DNA from: Liolophura sinensis
Lineage: Eukaryota; Mollusca; Polyplacophora; Chitonida; Chitonidae
Length of the DNA: 64,000 nucleotides
Assembly (NCBI RefSeq): GCF_032854445.1
Contig: NC_088302.1
Span: 24,069,788-24,133,787, forward strand
Direction: 5' to 3'
How positions within the stretch are numbered: position 1 is the first letter of the stretch; each line of letters opens with the position of its first letter. Shown here piece after piece: positions 1 to 9,462 of the stretch. Both the position numbers and the translations under genes were made by a program. The notes under the pieces are model-generated. The model was not told the origin of the DNA, ran no database searches, and saw only the letters and a list, made by a program, of their open reading frames with translations.

Positions 1-212
1 TTACACCAGTGTGCTTACTTATGGCAGGAATATCAGCTTGATCATCAATGTGTCAATAGACCAGAGTCCTTACTTATGGCATTGACATCTAGTCAGTTAT
101 CAATAGCTTAGACCAGAGTGCTTACTTATGGCATTGATATCTAGTCAGTTATCAATGGCTTACACCAGAGTGCTTACTTATGGCATGGATATCAACTTGG
201 TCATCGATGGGA
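1..212. repeat. Minisatellite carrying four copies of a splice-donor segment
   Basis: About four units of 52-55 bp repeat with the shared core TGCTTACTTATGGCAT on the plus strand. On the minus strand this core is the end of MYCBP2 exon 11 and its GTAAG donor. Donor cores lie at 172-177, 120-125, 68-73 and 13-18, at spacings of 52, 52 and 55 bp. The leftmost unit resembles the exonic unit more than the two middle units do. Confidence 0.85.
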
Positions 213-319
213 GATGATCCAAAGGTATCCAGGCACTTTCTGGCCAGTTTCAGTGGGACCTCGCTGGACACGGTCATTAGGTCCATATCTGGGCTGTACG
301 TCCTCACCACAAAACTATC
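178..319 (-). CDS. MYCBP2: MYCBP2 exon 11 (last exon in window)
   Basis: The exon reads DSFVVRTYSPDMDLM, VPLKLARKCLDTFGS and DDQVDIHAI. Human MYCBP2 has DGFVVRIFATSTEP, LQLKLARKCLHACGIS and LEKDLHII. The acceptor is TTCTTCAG at 322-320. The donor ATAA|GTAAGC lies at 177-172 and is repeated three more times to the left inside a minisatellite. Reading through the first donor meets an in-frame TGA after about ten codons, so only this donor keeps the frame. Confidence 0.92.
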
Positions 320-3300
320 CTGAAGAAGTAAACACAAATCACCACGTACAAACTATGATTTTCCCATTTGCACACTACACAAATTATATTAATGCATCTC
401 TTTATAAACTCAACGTACATGTGTATATGGGTAGATAAAGTAAACTTTGTTTAAACTGAACTGGAATAATGTCACATGACAAAACACTTTCATCGTTTTC
501 TAAAAGGAACTTCTGAAAACAATCCTGTAAAACAATCCTGTGCCACTGCACTTAAGATAACACTGTGCGATAAAAGTTATAACTGTACATGTGGTTAACT
601 GACGGCGGGGCAGCTTCCTATCCTTGTGTTTCAATATACCTGCGCAAATGGTTCCCTTTTCGCATGTTTGCAAGGTGTTAATTCAAGCAAAATTCTGCAA
701 GGGCATTATTTTGTGAAGCCCTGAAATTGGCTAATCCAATCAATGTAGTTTTGTCTCCAAAATCAAATTAAAAATATGCATAAATTACACTGAAAGTTCC
801 TCTATCATGTGAAAAAATTGAGGAATTAGGGTAGTCAAAAATCATTTCAACATATCTGCAATATACTTACATCTTTAGCTGCAGCTACCTGTCCTATATG
901 TTCTCCGTCACTGAACAGTACATTAGAACACGATACACCACCTGTAAGCAATAAAAGACAGCGCTGTCTTCATTAGAAGGGAAAGCTGGAAAGAGTGAAC
1001 TTTCCCGCTTGATAAAGTATGTTAAACATAACATTAATCCAATGGAATATAACTTTCTCCTTGACACTAAAATCTTCAAACAGCCCAAAACAGCATCAAT
1101 TCTTTTGTAGATTGCTGTCAGTTCAAGTCCAGCTCATGCGGGTTTCCTCTCTCACGTCATATGTGGGAAGACCTGTCAGCAACATGCTGATGGTAGTGGG
1201 TTTCTCGTGGGCTCTGCCCGGTTTCCTTCCACCATAATGCTGACTACTGTTGTATACATGAAATATTGAGTATGGAATAAAACTCCAATCAAATAAATTA
1301 ATATATGTATATAATGAATGGAAATGTTTGAACATAATGCATACAAAATTTAGTGGATGGAAAACACTATTTCTGAACATTTACCAAACTAAAACATATA
1401 AGACACAGCCCAGGAGCCGGTTTCAAGAAGCACACTTAGTTAATTTTCCCCTTAACTACCATAGCAACGTATGTTTTTGACATATAAAGTGCACTTAGCT
1501 AAGGACAACCTAACACTAAGTATGCTTCATGAAACCGGCCTAAGTGAGCATGATTTAGACTTGACTGGTCAAGGGCTAGCACTCATGAACACACCTGCAT
1601 GTATTATGACACTTCGATAATTATGAATGGCATACCTTCTACATTTGCTGTACTGATTGTCTCCAGCGTTTCTGTACAAATCACTTTGAGTTCCCCGTCA
1701 GCGCTAGCCAAGTCTTTGAAATACATTTTACCCTGTGAGAAAATCAACAATAAATACATCAATTTAATGAGTGTGAACACTGAAAGTATCTTGAAACCTG
1801 TGAAAAGACCACATCTCAATTGAGGTGTGTCATACAGGTTAAGTCAATGCTAAAACGGAATTGTTGACTTTTAAACCTTTAACACCACACTCCAAAATAC
1901 ATTACTGATACAATATCAGAGAGGTTTACATGTGGAGAGCCCATCATTTCAGTACAATTTAGGCAAACTTAAAATTTCATTTTGAAGACAAAAGTACATT
2001 AGCTGGATTGGCCAATTAAGGGTTCACAAGTCTACACAAACTAATACTGTCAGAGTGTGAAAAGGTTGAAGAATTACAATACTAGTTCTTTATATACCCC
2101 TGATTTAAAACCACAGGCGAAGCAGCAAGAGGCCACATATACTTACGGCAGCAAATGACAGCCAGCTCTTAGCACTGTTGTAGAAATCTTTCTTCATTGC
2201 ATAGACATGACCCTGAGCAAAGACAAAGGAAAAAAAAAAACAATATGAAATGCAATACAGCCTGTTACAGAAACAGATTGTGTTACTAGTAATAACTGGA
2301 TATCCGCAAAGTTTCAAATTATGTCAAGCCTGCAAATAATTCTTTGAGTGGGGTCTGCCATGTCAGGTACCAATGAGTTTGTACCGGACATTTAAAATTT
2401 TGTGCTTTTCAGGGAGATATTAAATGTAGACCGCAGACAGAAAGAGTAGTAGAAATGCATAATGAGATATTTTGCATCAACAGATTTCTGGCCTTGCCTT
2501 TCCTCCTCTAACTGAACAGACTTCTAAATTCTGCCCTCAATGGGAATTTGTTAGGATTCTGATGTGACACTTTTACACTCTTACGCCTACCGGTACTTGA
2601 CAGAGCTAAATCACTGACCGACCCTGCATGCAAAACGTGGGGACAGCGTACTACCAGCAGCGCCATCTATGATGTCACGTCCACATACTCAGATTTTAAC
2701 CCTGCTTTGTTTTTCAACTGAACAAGTAAAAAACTGCATGCTGCTAGGATAATGAATGGAAGCCAAGACACCATCTCTGTTCTATACAAAAAGGACCCAG
2801 TTTATTGTCAAGAGCCCAAGTATCGTGTGGATGTGCAGTGGTTATGTAACGGCAACTGGACCATGTATAATGCCAAATGCCCGAGACTGTTTTAGATTTT
2901 AGGTCAGCTCTGCGATATCTAGTACTCGGAAAGGTACTGCTGACAATTGAATGTTGTGAAATAAGGTCATGAAAGTAAGATCAGGCGAGACCGAGAGAGT
3001 TACTCAACTTAATATCTCCTCTTTTTATGGACCTCTGACATAATCACCGGCCTCAATAAACTTGAGGCGGACATCGGCCGTTTTTGCAGTGGACAATGTC
3101 TGTGTCTGACCACTTATTTGCAGGCATGTTATGTAAACTCTGAGCTTTTCAGGCATCACTTTCAATATCAAAGAATAGTAGTTTGCAGTTAATGAACATA
3201 TTATTATCCAGGCCTGGTGAAACAATTCTTGTCTGGTTCTTAACTTGAGGCTTAATGTCATTGCAACATTTTATCAATATTTCCATGCCAGACATGTTTG

Positions 3301-6300
3301 TGTTAGTACTGGCTCTTCTTTTTTTAAATGTCGCCTCACTGGTACTCCATGTCACTGACATCGATATGTTACTGACGCCACACCCATGCAGTCACAGTGC
3401 CATACACAAGTGCCCTGTGATGTGCTAACAACGGGTAAAATCATCATGCCAGCAGGAGTGTACCCTCGTCTACAAGAACAGTCTTTCCAAATCATATACT
3501 AAGTGGTACTAAGCCTATCCCTAATGCAGAATAGTAAGGAAGGAAGATACAGGATCCCAAGTTCGGAGTCAAAATACCTTCCTGAATTAAGATTAAAACT
3601 CTGGTTTCCTATCAAACTAGAGTGTACTGATAAAGGCCTTACCCTCACTGTTCCCCCATATCCTGTTCCTATTTTATACAAGCCTAGCTTGTTATGGACG
3701 TAGAGGTGACTACCATCACTGGCTATGGCACAAGACGAAGACACTGCAACAAACACAAGAAATATTTGCACAAAATTAATCAATAAACCATTAAAAACAC
3801 CAAACAAAAGTGTGGAAGTTCTTTCACAGTTAAAAACACAACACTGTTTTATCAGCCAGAATTACCATTTAGTTCAAAATCTTAATGTTCATTACAAAGC
3901 AAAATAAGTGTGTCACATGAAAGATAAAAAACCTTGTCCACAAAAATAGCTCAATTTATTTTTTGTGACAAAGCAACCTATTTCAAACTAAAAATGGGAA
4001 CTTGGTGACGTTGATATCCCCACCTTCCTGACTCCCAATTAACCACAATAGAATCAGTAGAATTTATTAAAAGATAGCCTCAATGTTAACACAAGTAAAT
4101 ACACCACCTGGTTCAAAATCCTTCAGCTTGAACGTATCTCGTAAAGCTTTTTGTTTCACTCCACAGCCCAGCCAATCAGGCAGCTGAGTTTTACCCAGTA
4201 AGACTGCCTGGATACTCCTCTGAAGTGATGTGAGAATGAATGGAACCTATACAAGAAGCAAAAGAGAATGGATAACTGTTAAGGATATGTTAACTCCACA
4301 TAATTGTACACCTGTAAGAGTTTTATTTATTTTTGTCCCGGCTGCCAGACAGACTGCCACAGGCATGAGGCACGTGTACTGAGCAAAAATGAAACACGGA
4401 TGCTTAAAGTTTGGACATATGGTAATGCTATGGTTGTTCTGGCAATATTTGGTTGTTCTGGCAATATTATAAGCAACATGGATGCTTAAAGTTTGGACAT
4501 ATGGTAATGCAATGGTTGTTCTGGCAATATTTGGGAGTGAGTTTTTGAGGGTACCTATGCCACCTGGTCAGTTGGTTAGGGCGCTAGAGCAGCATAATGA
4601 CCCAGGAGCCTCTCACCAATGCGGTCGCTGTGAGTTCAAGTCCAGCTCATGCTGGCTTCCTCTCTGGCCATAAGTGGGAAGGTCTGCCAGCAACCTGCCG
4701 ATGGTCGTGGGTTTCCCCCTGGCTGTGCCCGGTTTCCTCCCACCATAATGCTGGCGGCCGTCGTATAAGTGAAATATTCTTGACTACGGCGCAAAACACC
4801 AATCAAATAAATAAATAAATATGCCACCTGGTCAGAAAAATTACAAACATAGGTCCCATGGTATGTACAACATCTTCCATGCCATACCTGCATTTCTTGA
4901 GTGGCGAGAGTAGCAGGACTCATCAGCATGGCAGCGATTGCTGTCAGCAGCTTGCCTGTGTCTCCTCGTGCTATCACTAAGCTGAGCAGGGTGGCACAGG
5001 CCAGAGAAGAGAGTGACTTCCCCTGATGGCTCTGAGATGCTTCGGGAATCTGACCTTTGGCTATGTCTATTAACAGGTGATACATGGAATCTGAAAAGGG
5101 GGAACAAAACATTGTTTATCAGCTACACTGAACTTTAAATATCAGAATTAAAAAATTAACGCAACACAGATGAATGTTAATGATATAATTTTTTTTTTTT
5201 TTTTGATTGGTGTTTTACACCTTACTCAAGAATATTTCACTTATACGACGGCGGCCAGCATTATGGTGGGTGGAAACCGGGCAAAGCTCGAGGGAAACCC
5301 ATGATCATCCGCAGGTTGCTGGCTGACCTTCCCACGTACGGCCGGAGAGGAAGGCAGCATGAGCTGGTCTTGAACTCACAGCGACCGTTAATGATACAAT
5401 GATTTCTTTCATAAGCTATTTGTCCTTTTTAAAGAGTGCTAATGTTTATGCCAAGTGGTGATCAACTGACAAGCAGTTGCCTTGTATTTGCACCCCCTTG
5501 ATGTTGTAATGTAAACTTTAGATCAGCTTTTGATTATTTCACCAGTATCACATTCACTCCAACTGACAATTAAATAACTGATACTGCACATGCTACCAGT
5601 TCTGGAGGAATCACTTATGTGTCTGCCAGCAACCTGAGCATGGTTGTGGGTTTCCCCAGGCTCTGCTGGGTTTCCTCTCACCAAAACACTGTCGGCTGTT
5701 GTATAAGTGAAATACTCCTCAGTATGTCGTAAAACACAAATCAAATAAGTAAAATAAATCAAATCAGTGTTTTCTTAGTTAGACAATTAAACCTTTATAT
5801 ACGCATTTCAAAGGTCTATATTAATGTGATGAGACTGTAAGATATGTTAGTCTTTAGCGAACTCACCAATAACATCAGCAGGTTCTGACTTCATACTTTC
5901 AGGCTGCTGGCCCTGTAACATGTCTAACAGAGCCTGCAGGGCTTTCACACACAGCTCTGGAAAACCATGACATGTCTCCTTGATCAGCTCAAACACACCA
6001 TTCAAACCGATCCCAACAATCTGCAAAAAACCAAAACTCAAATACATTAGACAAACTGTATTATTAATAATTTCACACACACACAAAAAAATATATTTTA
6101 AGTCATTTGAATGATTACAGAAGTAATCATTCAACTATAATGAAAACTATTCCATAACAGATAGGTCAAATGTAGATATTCAGCAAGCTTTAGAACATTG
6201 CCTATGTTCTAACATGTACACAAATAGTAAGTTTGAAGTTATGTGAGGTATATACATGTATGTCTGTAACATCTTTTTTGTTTGTGGTTGATTCAACTAG

Positions 6301-9300
6301 ACACACACGATACATTTATTTGATTGCTGTTCAATGCCATGCTCAAGATGGTCATCAGGTTTGTGGTTGGTCAGGTACGAAACAAAATCTCCTGATATAA
6401 GGCTGATGTCAAATCAACAAGAGTGAATGAGTGAGTGCTTGGGGTCTAACGTCGTACTTAACACTTTTTCAGTCATATGACGGCAAAAGAATCCTTAGAG
6501 TGCATGTAACGTGCCACCTTGATGCAGAATGAATTTCCACATCTCTTTTATCTAGTGCTGCTTCACTGAGACGCCTTACCGAAGGCAAGTAAGCAGCCCC
6601 GCACGAGCCATTATACTGATACAGGTCAACCAGTCGTTGCACTATCCCCATCATGCTTAATGCCAAGGGAGAAAGTTACAACTTCCTCTTTTAAGGTCTT
6701 AGGTGTGACTCAACCCAGGATTGACCCTGGATTTACTCTTCCCAAAGCGGAAGCTCTACCAACCATGCTATCGGGGCCGGTCAACAAGAGTTGGATTTGA
6801 GCCAACAATCACATTGGTCGATAAACTTTCAATCAAGAACACGCAACTGATCAATCATAATCAGTATTGTTGCAAACAGGTCAACCGGATGTCCCACACA
6901 TTGGTTCCAAATGTTGAATCTTTCTGTGACGTCATAATTGCTCTCACAGGGAATGGAATGAAAAGTAACAGTGTCACGAGAAGGGGTGGTGAGACATCGG
7001 ATGTGATGGATCCATCCGTTAACGGCTAAGATAAGGCTTTAGCACAGTATTTATTTATTTATTTGATCAGTGTGTTAGGCCATACTCGAGAATATTTCAC
7101 TAATACCACAGCAGCCAGCATTACAGTGGTGGGGGGGGGGGGGGTGAATGGTAATCACTAGGTCACGGAGGGCCATCTGTAGCACAAAAAGACACTCACA
7201 AATGACACATATTTCAACTGACAGTTGTCTTGTCCATACCTTAGGTATTTTAATGGTCGGTTCTTTGCTCTTGTCCTCCACTTCCTCTTCCGTATCGGTG
7301 TCTGACACTTGAACACTGACCCCCTTCTGGTAAACCTTGGCTGCATCCTTCATACACTGTTCCAGTACTGTCTGACGTACGTGGGCGTACACATTAAAAG
7401 AAGAGGGGTTTCCCGCCACCTCCACAATGGGCAACACAGCCTCGGACACCTCTGGACTTTTGTCTCTCTATAAATACAGGAGATATTATTTATCTCAACA
7501 TTCAGATAAGCATTGTATAATATTTAAAACATTCATCACAAGATATTCAGGTTCACTGTTAGACAAAATGTTCTTGACCAAAACAAGAAATTATCACTTT
7601 GTGTGTGAAGAATGAAAATTATTGTATGCTCTGCTATTTACGATTCAACACTATACTGATCACACCATGCTCTGAAAAAAAAAAAAAGAAAAGAAAAAAA
7701 AACAACTGAATTAAACTTACCACTCCAATTACACTCCCTAATTTGTATTTGTTAATCAGTAATTGGCAATGAAACGTGATCATATATTTACTTTCATCCC
7801 TTCGGTATACATTGAAGACATACTTGTACCTACATGATTTAAATTAGTATTTCATGCCCATAGTAATATTAAAGATATTTGACATAAAAGGATAGCTGCT
7901 GCTACATTTAGCACAGTGAGAAATAATCATTGTGACTAGGTTGTCTGGCACCTTATTCTTTTTCTCCTTTGCCTTGGGCTTTGGTTTTTTCTTTGTTTTC
8001 TTCTTATCATTTTTCTTCCTGAAAAAGTAAATCACACATATGTAAAATGTATAATACCAAAAAAAAAAAAAGAAAAAATACTGATAATAATTTATTAATT
8101 TTATTTACACAGCAAATGATTAATACACTGTAGGTTATAATATAGTAATAATATTGAGCAGATCGGTCAAACAGTTCAACTAGCCTTAAGTAGTTCAGGC
8201 TGATGACCCACTCTCCTGGAGTGACTCTCAAGACTGACTATTCTCAAAGATGAGATATGAATGGTATAGGTGTTGCTTTTATGACACACTATTTTGGTCT
8301 TAAAGGTCTAATGTTTTATTAGTCGTAGACAATATGACTGTGTTTATGGAAAATGAAGGGAGAATGTGCATGCCTAGATCAAGTTTGCGACCAGGAAAAA
8401 ATCTCAGATTTGACAGTTTCAAAAAATCGGCATGAAATGGCAGCACTTCACCATGATGGACGGAAAGGCTGACTGGGATTGATGTTTTGGCCATTCGGCT
8501 TACCACGGTATCAGTACCAAATTTATGACACTTTGGGCTATATCCTTGCACATGCTGTTATTGTTGAGATGGAGGTAGTTTTCGCACAGAAATAAGTAAT
8601 GGCGATAAGATTGTCAAATGGAAACTGTAAAACACAAAAGTCATACTGTATAGGGCTAATGTTAAGTTCTGTGACCTCTTCCCTCACACAGAATACTTTT
8701 CACAGGAGGTTAGAGTGCAGTTCATAACTCTCACTCTGATGTGTTGAACAATTTATTTTGGTACACCACCATGTGAGCTTTAAAGAACTGGCTAGTGCCC
8801 GTGTTTGTCATAAGTCATCCACTCTTCAGAGGTTTATTGTGAAAAGCTGACTCTTCAATAAATTGACATCACTAATACCAGCGTCCATGAGACACCATTT
8901 TTAAAACTTTACATCACCACAATTCTTTTAAGCTCCCTGCAGTCAATCTATGAGTGAACACAATATTGCCAAACTAGTCAGCCTAATGTCAGAGTAATTG
9001 CAGACTAAAGTTGGAAATGTACCACCATCGTATGTATCAGGACTACTGAAAGTGTATTTCAATGAATTTCCTCTCCTTACGGGGAGTATCTCGTTGTTAG
9101 CAGTCTTACAGCACCATGAGGTCATCAAGTACACTGTAATATTCACGTTTCGTGGTTTATTTTCAGTTTCAGTGTTTCACCACAGCATGAGAACTAGCAC
9201 CACGAAACCCCATAATAATAATAATTTACTTACGGTAACCTACAAAACGGGATATAAAATTTAGAAATCTATTACAACATTTCCTTTTTACTCCCAGCTT

Positions 9301-9462
9301 ATACAATGTAATTTTGTCGTTCCCTTGAATGCCATACGGTACATACTTTTGAGCTTCCTCCTTGGAATCGAACAGTTCGTGGAATTTGGTACTGAGTTGA
9401 TCACCACGCAAAAAATCATTGATGTGACTCCGGGTCGGTGGCAATAATTCCACTGCCGCCAT
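178..9462 (-). CDS. MYCBP2: MYCBP2/Highwire/RPM-1-type E3 ubiquitin ligase, N-terminal part (11 exons, gene continues left)
   Basis: This is the 5' part of a PHR-family RING E3 ligase. Family knowledge: these giant neuronal proteins control synapse growth and axon stability, partly by degrading DLK-type kinases. Exons in coding order are 9234-9462, 7952-8018, 7240-7467, 5867-6020, 4888-5090, 4108-4246, 3643-3743, 2147-2212, 1636-1732, 871-941 and 178-319. From exon 3 on, every junction is GT-AG and in phase. Blocks closely resembling vertebrate MYCBP2 as I remember it include KALQALLDMLQGQQPES, a stretch with SLQRS and VLLGK, LGLYKIGTGYGGTVRG, SNVLFSDGEHIGQVAA and LKLARKCL. About 500 of some 4600 residues are visible. 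The RCC1-like, PHR and RING domains would lie left of the window. The exon 1 to exon 2 junction does not keep phase as drawn, so a micro-exon or another splice site is likely there. Confidence 0.92.
320..870. other. MYCBP2 intron 10
   Basis: This AT-rich intron has canonical splice ends. I see no repeat family or credible ORF in it. Confidence 0.7.
871..941 (-). CDS. MYCBP2: MYCBP2 exon 10
   Basis: In the phase dictated by exon 9 this exon reads GVSCSNVLFSDGEHIGQVAA then AKD. Human MYCBP2 has GQNILFTDGEYINQIAASRD. The acceptor is GCTTACAG and the donor GTAAGT at 870-865. A different reading frame of the same bases is also open, so phase was decided by the neighbouring exons. Confidence 0.9.
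1112..1303 (+). mobile_element. SINE-A copy 1 (5' truncated, diverged)
   Basis: The copy begins near the B-box-like GTTCAAGTCC. It continues through the conserved body (CTCTGCCCGGTTTCCT, CACCATAATGCTG) to a CAATCAAATAAATT tail. It is clearly related to the fuller copy at 21881-22158 but diverged, with body changes such as a shortened GAAATATTGAG. It lies in MYCBP2 intron 9. Confidence 0.8.
1412..1542. mobile_element. Foldback MITE-like element
   Basis: A terminal inverted repeat begins AGGAGCCGGTTTCAAGAAGC on the left. The complement of the right end reads AGGCCGGTTTCATGAAGC. Imperfect pairing continues inward through CACTTAGT on the left and its TACTTAGT counterpart on the right. The total is about 131 bp with no coding capacity. 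No clear target-site duplication is visible. It lies in MYCBP2 intron 9. Confidence 0.7.
1636..1732 (-). CDS. MYCBP2: MYCBP2 exon 9
   Basis: The exon encodes GKMYFKDLASADGELKVIC and TETLETISTANVEG. It aligns with human GYLLYRDVNNHSMTAIRI and SPETLEQDG. The acceptor is TTCTCACAG and the donor GTATGC. One base is carried into exon 10. Confidence 0.88.
2147..2212 (-). CDS. MYCBP2: MYCBP2 exon 8
   Basis: This 66 bp exon encodes 22 residues including GHVYAMKKDFYNSAKSW and LSFAA. The human counterpart is GHIYNSTSRIRNRKEKKSW and LGFAQG. The acceptor TTTGCTCAG and donor GTAAGT are both strong, and the exon is phase 0 at both ends. Confidence 0.9.
2213..3642. other. MYCBP2 intron 7
   Basis: This 1.4 kb intron has no recognisable mobile element. 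The short ORFs in it resemble no family I know and run over AT-rich sequence. Confidence 0.65.
3643..3743 (-). CDS. MYCBP2: MYCBP2 exon 7
   Basis: The exon reads VSSSCAIASDGSHLYVHNK, then LGLYKIGTGYGGTVR. It matches human DGFFLYLLCKDGLYKIGSG and YSGTVRG, where the propeller-like region appears to start. The acceptor is TTGTTGCAG and the donor AGG|GTAAGG; it ends in phase 0. Confidence 0.94.
4108..4246 (-). CDS. MYCBP2: MYCBP2 exon 6
   Basis: This exon was assembled by hand. It reads VPFILTSLQRSIQAVLLGK, then TQLPDWLGCGVKQKAL and DTFKLKDFEP. Human MYCBP2 has VPTILNSLQRSVQAVLVGK and IQDWFSNGIKKAAL at the same place. The acceptor is TATAG at 4249-4247 and the donor GTGGTG at 4107-4102. It ends one base into the next codon. 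Confidence 0.93.
4399..4532. repeat. 82 bp direct duplication (about 1.6 copies)
   Basis: The segment ATGCTTAAAGTTTGGACATA starts at 4400 and again at 4482. It is nearly identical for at least 50 bp. An inner 18 bp unit, GGTTGTTCTGGCAATATT, is itself doubled within the first copy. The duplication ends about 25 bp before the SINE-A target site. Confidence 0.85.
4572..4819 (+). mobile_element. SINE-A copy 2, with 16 bp target-site duplication
   Basis: The copy is nearly complete, starting TTGGTTAGGGCGCTAGAGC within the tRNA-like head and ending CAATCAAATAAATAAATAAA. It is flanked by exact copies of TATGCCACCTGGTCAG at 4556-4571 and 4820-4835. It lies in MYCBP2 intron 5, in the orientation opposite to the gene. 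ORFs reading CARFPPT or SCWLPL across it are element sequence, not genes. Confidence 0.93.
4888..5090 (-). CDS. MYCBP2: MYCBP2 exon 5
   Basis: The exon encodes DSMYHLLIDIAKG, then SLSSLACATLLSLVIARGDTG and LLTAIAAMLMS. It aligns with human LESLFQLLLEI, ALSCACLFSLVASWGETG and LQAISAIL. This is a helical, armadillo-like segment upstream of the RCC1-like domain. The donor is GTATGG at 4887-4882. Phase is continuous on both sides. Confidence 0.94.
5190..5386 (-). mobile_element. SINE-A copy 3 (5' truncated) with target-site duplication
   Basis: A T-run on the plus strand (the A-rich tail) is followed by GATTGGTGTTTTACACCTTA and the element body. It is truncated near the B box. GTTAATGATA(T/C)AAT flanks it at 5176-5189 and 5387-5400 with one mismatch. 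It lies in MYCBP2 intron 4. Confidence 0.88.
5617..5760 (+). mobile_element. SINE-A copy 4 (truncated, diverged)
   Basis: The copy has recognisable body blocks GTCTGCCAGCAACCTG, GTGGGTTTCCCC and TTGTATAAGTGAAATACTC. It ends with an AAATCAAATAAGTAAAATAA tail. The head is missing. It lies in MYCBP2 intron 4, next to copy 3 and in the opposite orientation. Confidence 0.85.
5867..6020 (-). CDS. MYCBP2: MYCBP2 exon 4
   Basis: The exon encodes IVGIGLNGVFELIKET followed by KALQALLDMLQGQQPES, among the most conserved N-terminal blocks of MYCBP2 (human VFELIKET and LQGQQPEGLQSEPPEV). The acceptor is TTTTTTGCAG and the donor is GTGAGT at 5866-5861. It starts in phase 0 and ends with one base carried into exon 5. 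Confidence 0.94.
6425..6780 (-). mobile_element. SINE-B copy 1, full length with 11 bp target-site duplication
   Basis: On the minus strand the element starts GGCCCCGATAGCATGGTTGG, with an A-box-like TAGCATGGTTGG. A B-box-like GGGTCAATCCTGGG follows about 50 bp in. It ends in a CCCCAAGCACTCACTCAT tail with an ACTC-type simple repeat. Exact copies of TCAACAAGAGT flank it at 6414-6424 and 6781-6791. A tRNA-derived SINE of about 356 bp, inserted in MYCBP2 intron 3 in gene orientation. Confidence 0.92.
7049..7144 (-). mobile_element. SINE-A copy 5 (3' end only) ending in a G14 run
   Basis: TTTATTTATTTATTTGATCA and the 3' body (GAATATTTCACTAATACC, GCAGCCAGCATTACAGTGG) are present. The copy then breaks off at a run of 14 G at 7131-7144. 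The run probably expanded from the GTGGGTGG of the element. Confidence 0.8.
7240..7467 (-). CDS. MYCBP2: MYCBP2 exon 3
   Basis: The exon encodes 76 residues. It includes GNPSSFNVYAHVRQTVLEQ, then an acidic stretch SDTDTEEEVEDKSKEP and TIKIPK. The human counterpart has NPSAFNIYCNVRHCVLEW, an acidic serine-rich run and SKEPPIKLPK in the same order. The acceptor is TATAG at 7470-7468 and the donor is GTATGG at 7239-7234; both ends are phase 0. Confidence 0.9.
7952..8018 (-). CDS. MYCBP2: MYCBP2 exon 2, lysine-rich segment
   Basis: The frame reads a lysine-rich stretch beginning KKNDKKKTKKKPKPKA, matching the basic segment NKKILNKKKLKRKQK near the start of human MYCBP2. The acceptor is TTTTTCAG. 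The donor AAG|GTGCCA is weak but gives phase 0, which exon 3 requires. The segment may be a nuclear-localisation-like or nucleic-acid-contacting stretch; that is a guess from composition only. Confidence 0.7.
8019..9233. other. MYCBP2 intron 1 (may hide a micro-exon)
   Basis: This AT-rich interval has poly-A runs and no recognised repeat. The reading phases of exons 1 and 2 do not match with their best splice sites. A small missing exon of length 1 modulo 3 here would fix that. I could not identify it. Confidence 0.5.
9234..9462 (-). CDS. MYCBP2: MYCBP2 exon 1 (start codon)
   Basis: The chosen ATG at 9462-9460 starts MAAVELLPPTRSH. It has A at -3 and G at +4, a good initiation context. An in-frame upstream ATG at 9498 would add 12 residues and is less likely. 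The segment GDQLSTKFHELF resembles the spacing of GRALADRYRRIY in human MYCBP2, which supports assignment to this gene. The exon ends before a strong GTAAGT donor at 9233-9228, leaving one base over. A weaker donor follows the codons for YKLG. Which donor is used is uncertain because neither matches exon 2 with its obvious acceptor. Confidence 0.75.

Noticed and set aside
4636-5112. 158-codon minus-strand ORF read as one protein
   Set aside because: Only its first part (4888-5090) is MYCBP2 exon 5. The rest runs through the intron and a SINE-A copy.
6425-6780. Functional tRNA gene at the head of SINE-B
   Set aside because: The A and B boxes are present but the acceptor and anticodon arms do not pair. 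It is tRNA-derived, not a tRNA.
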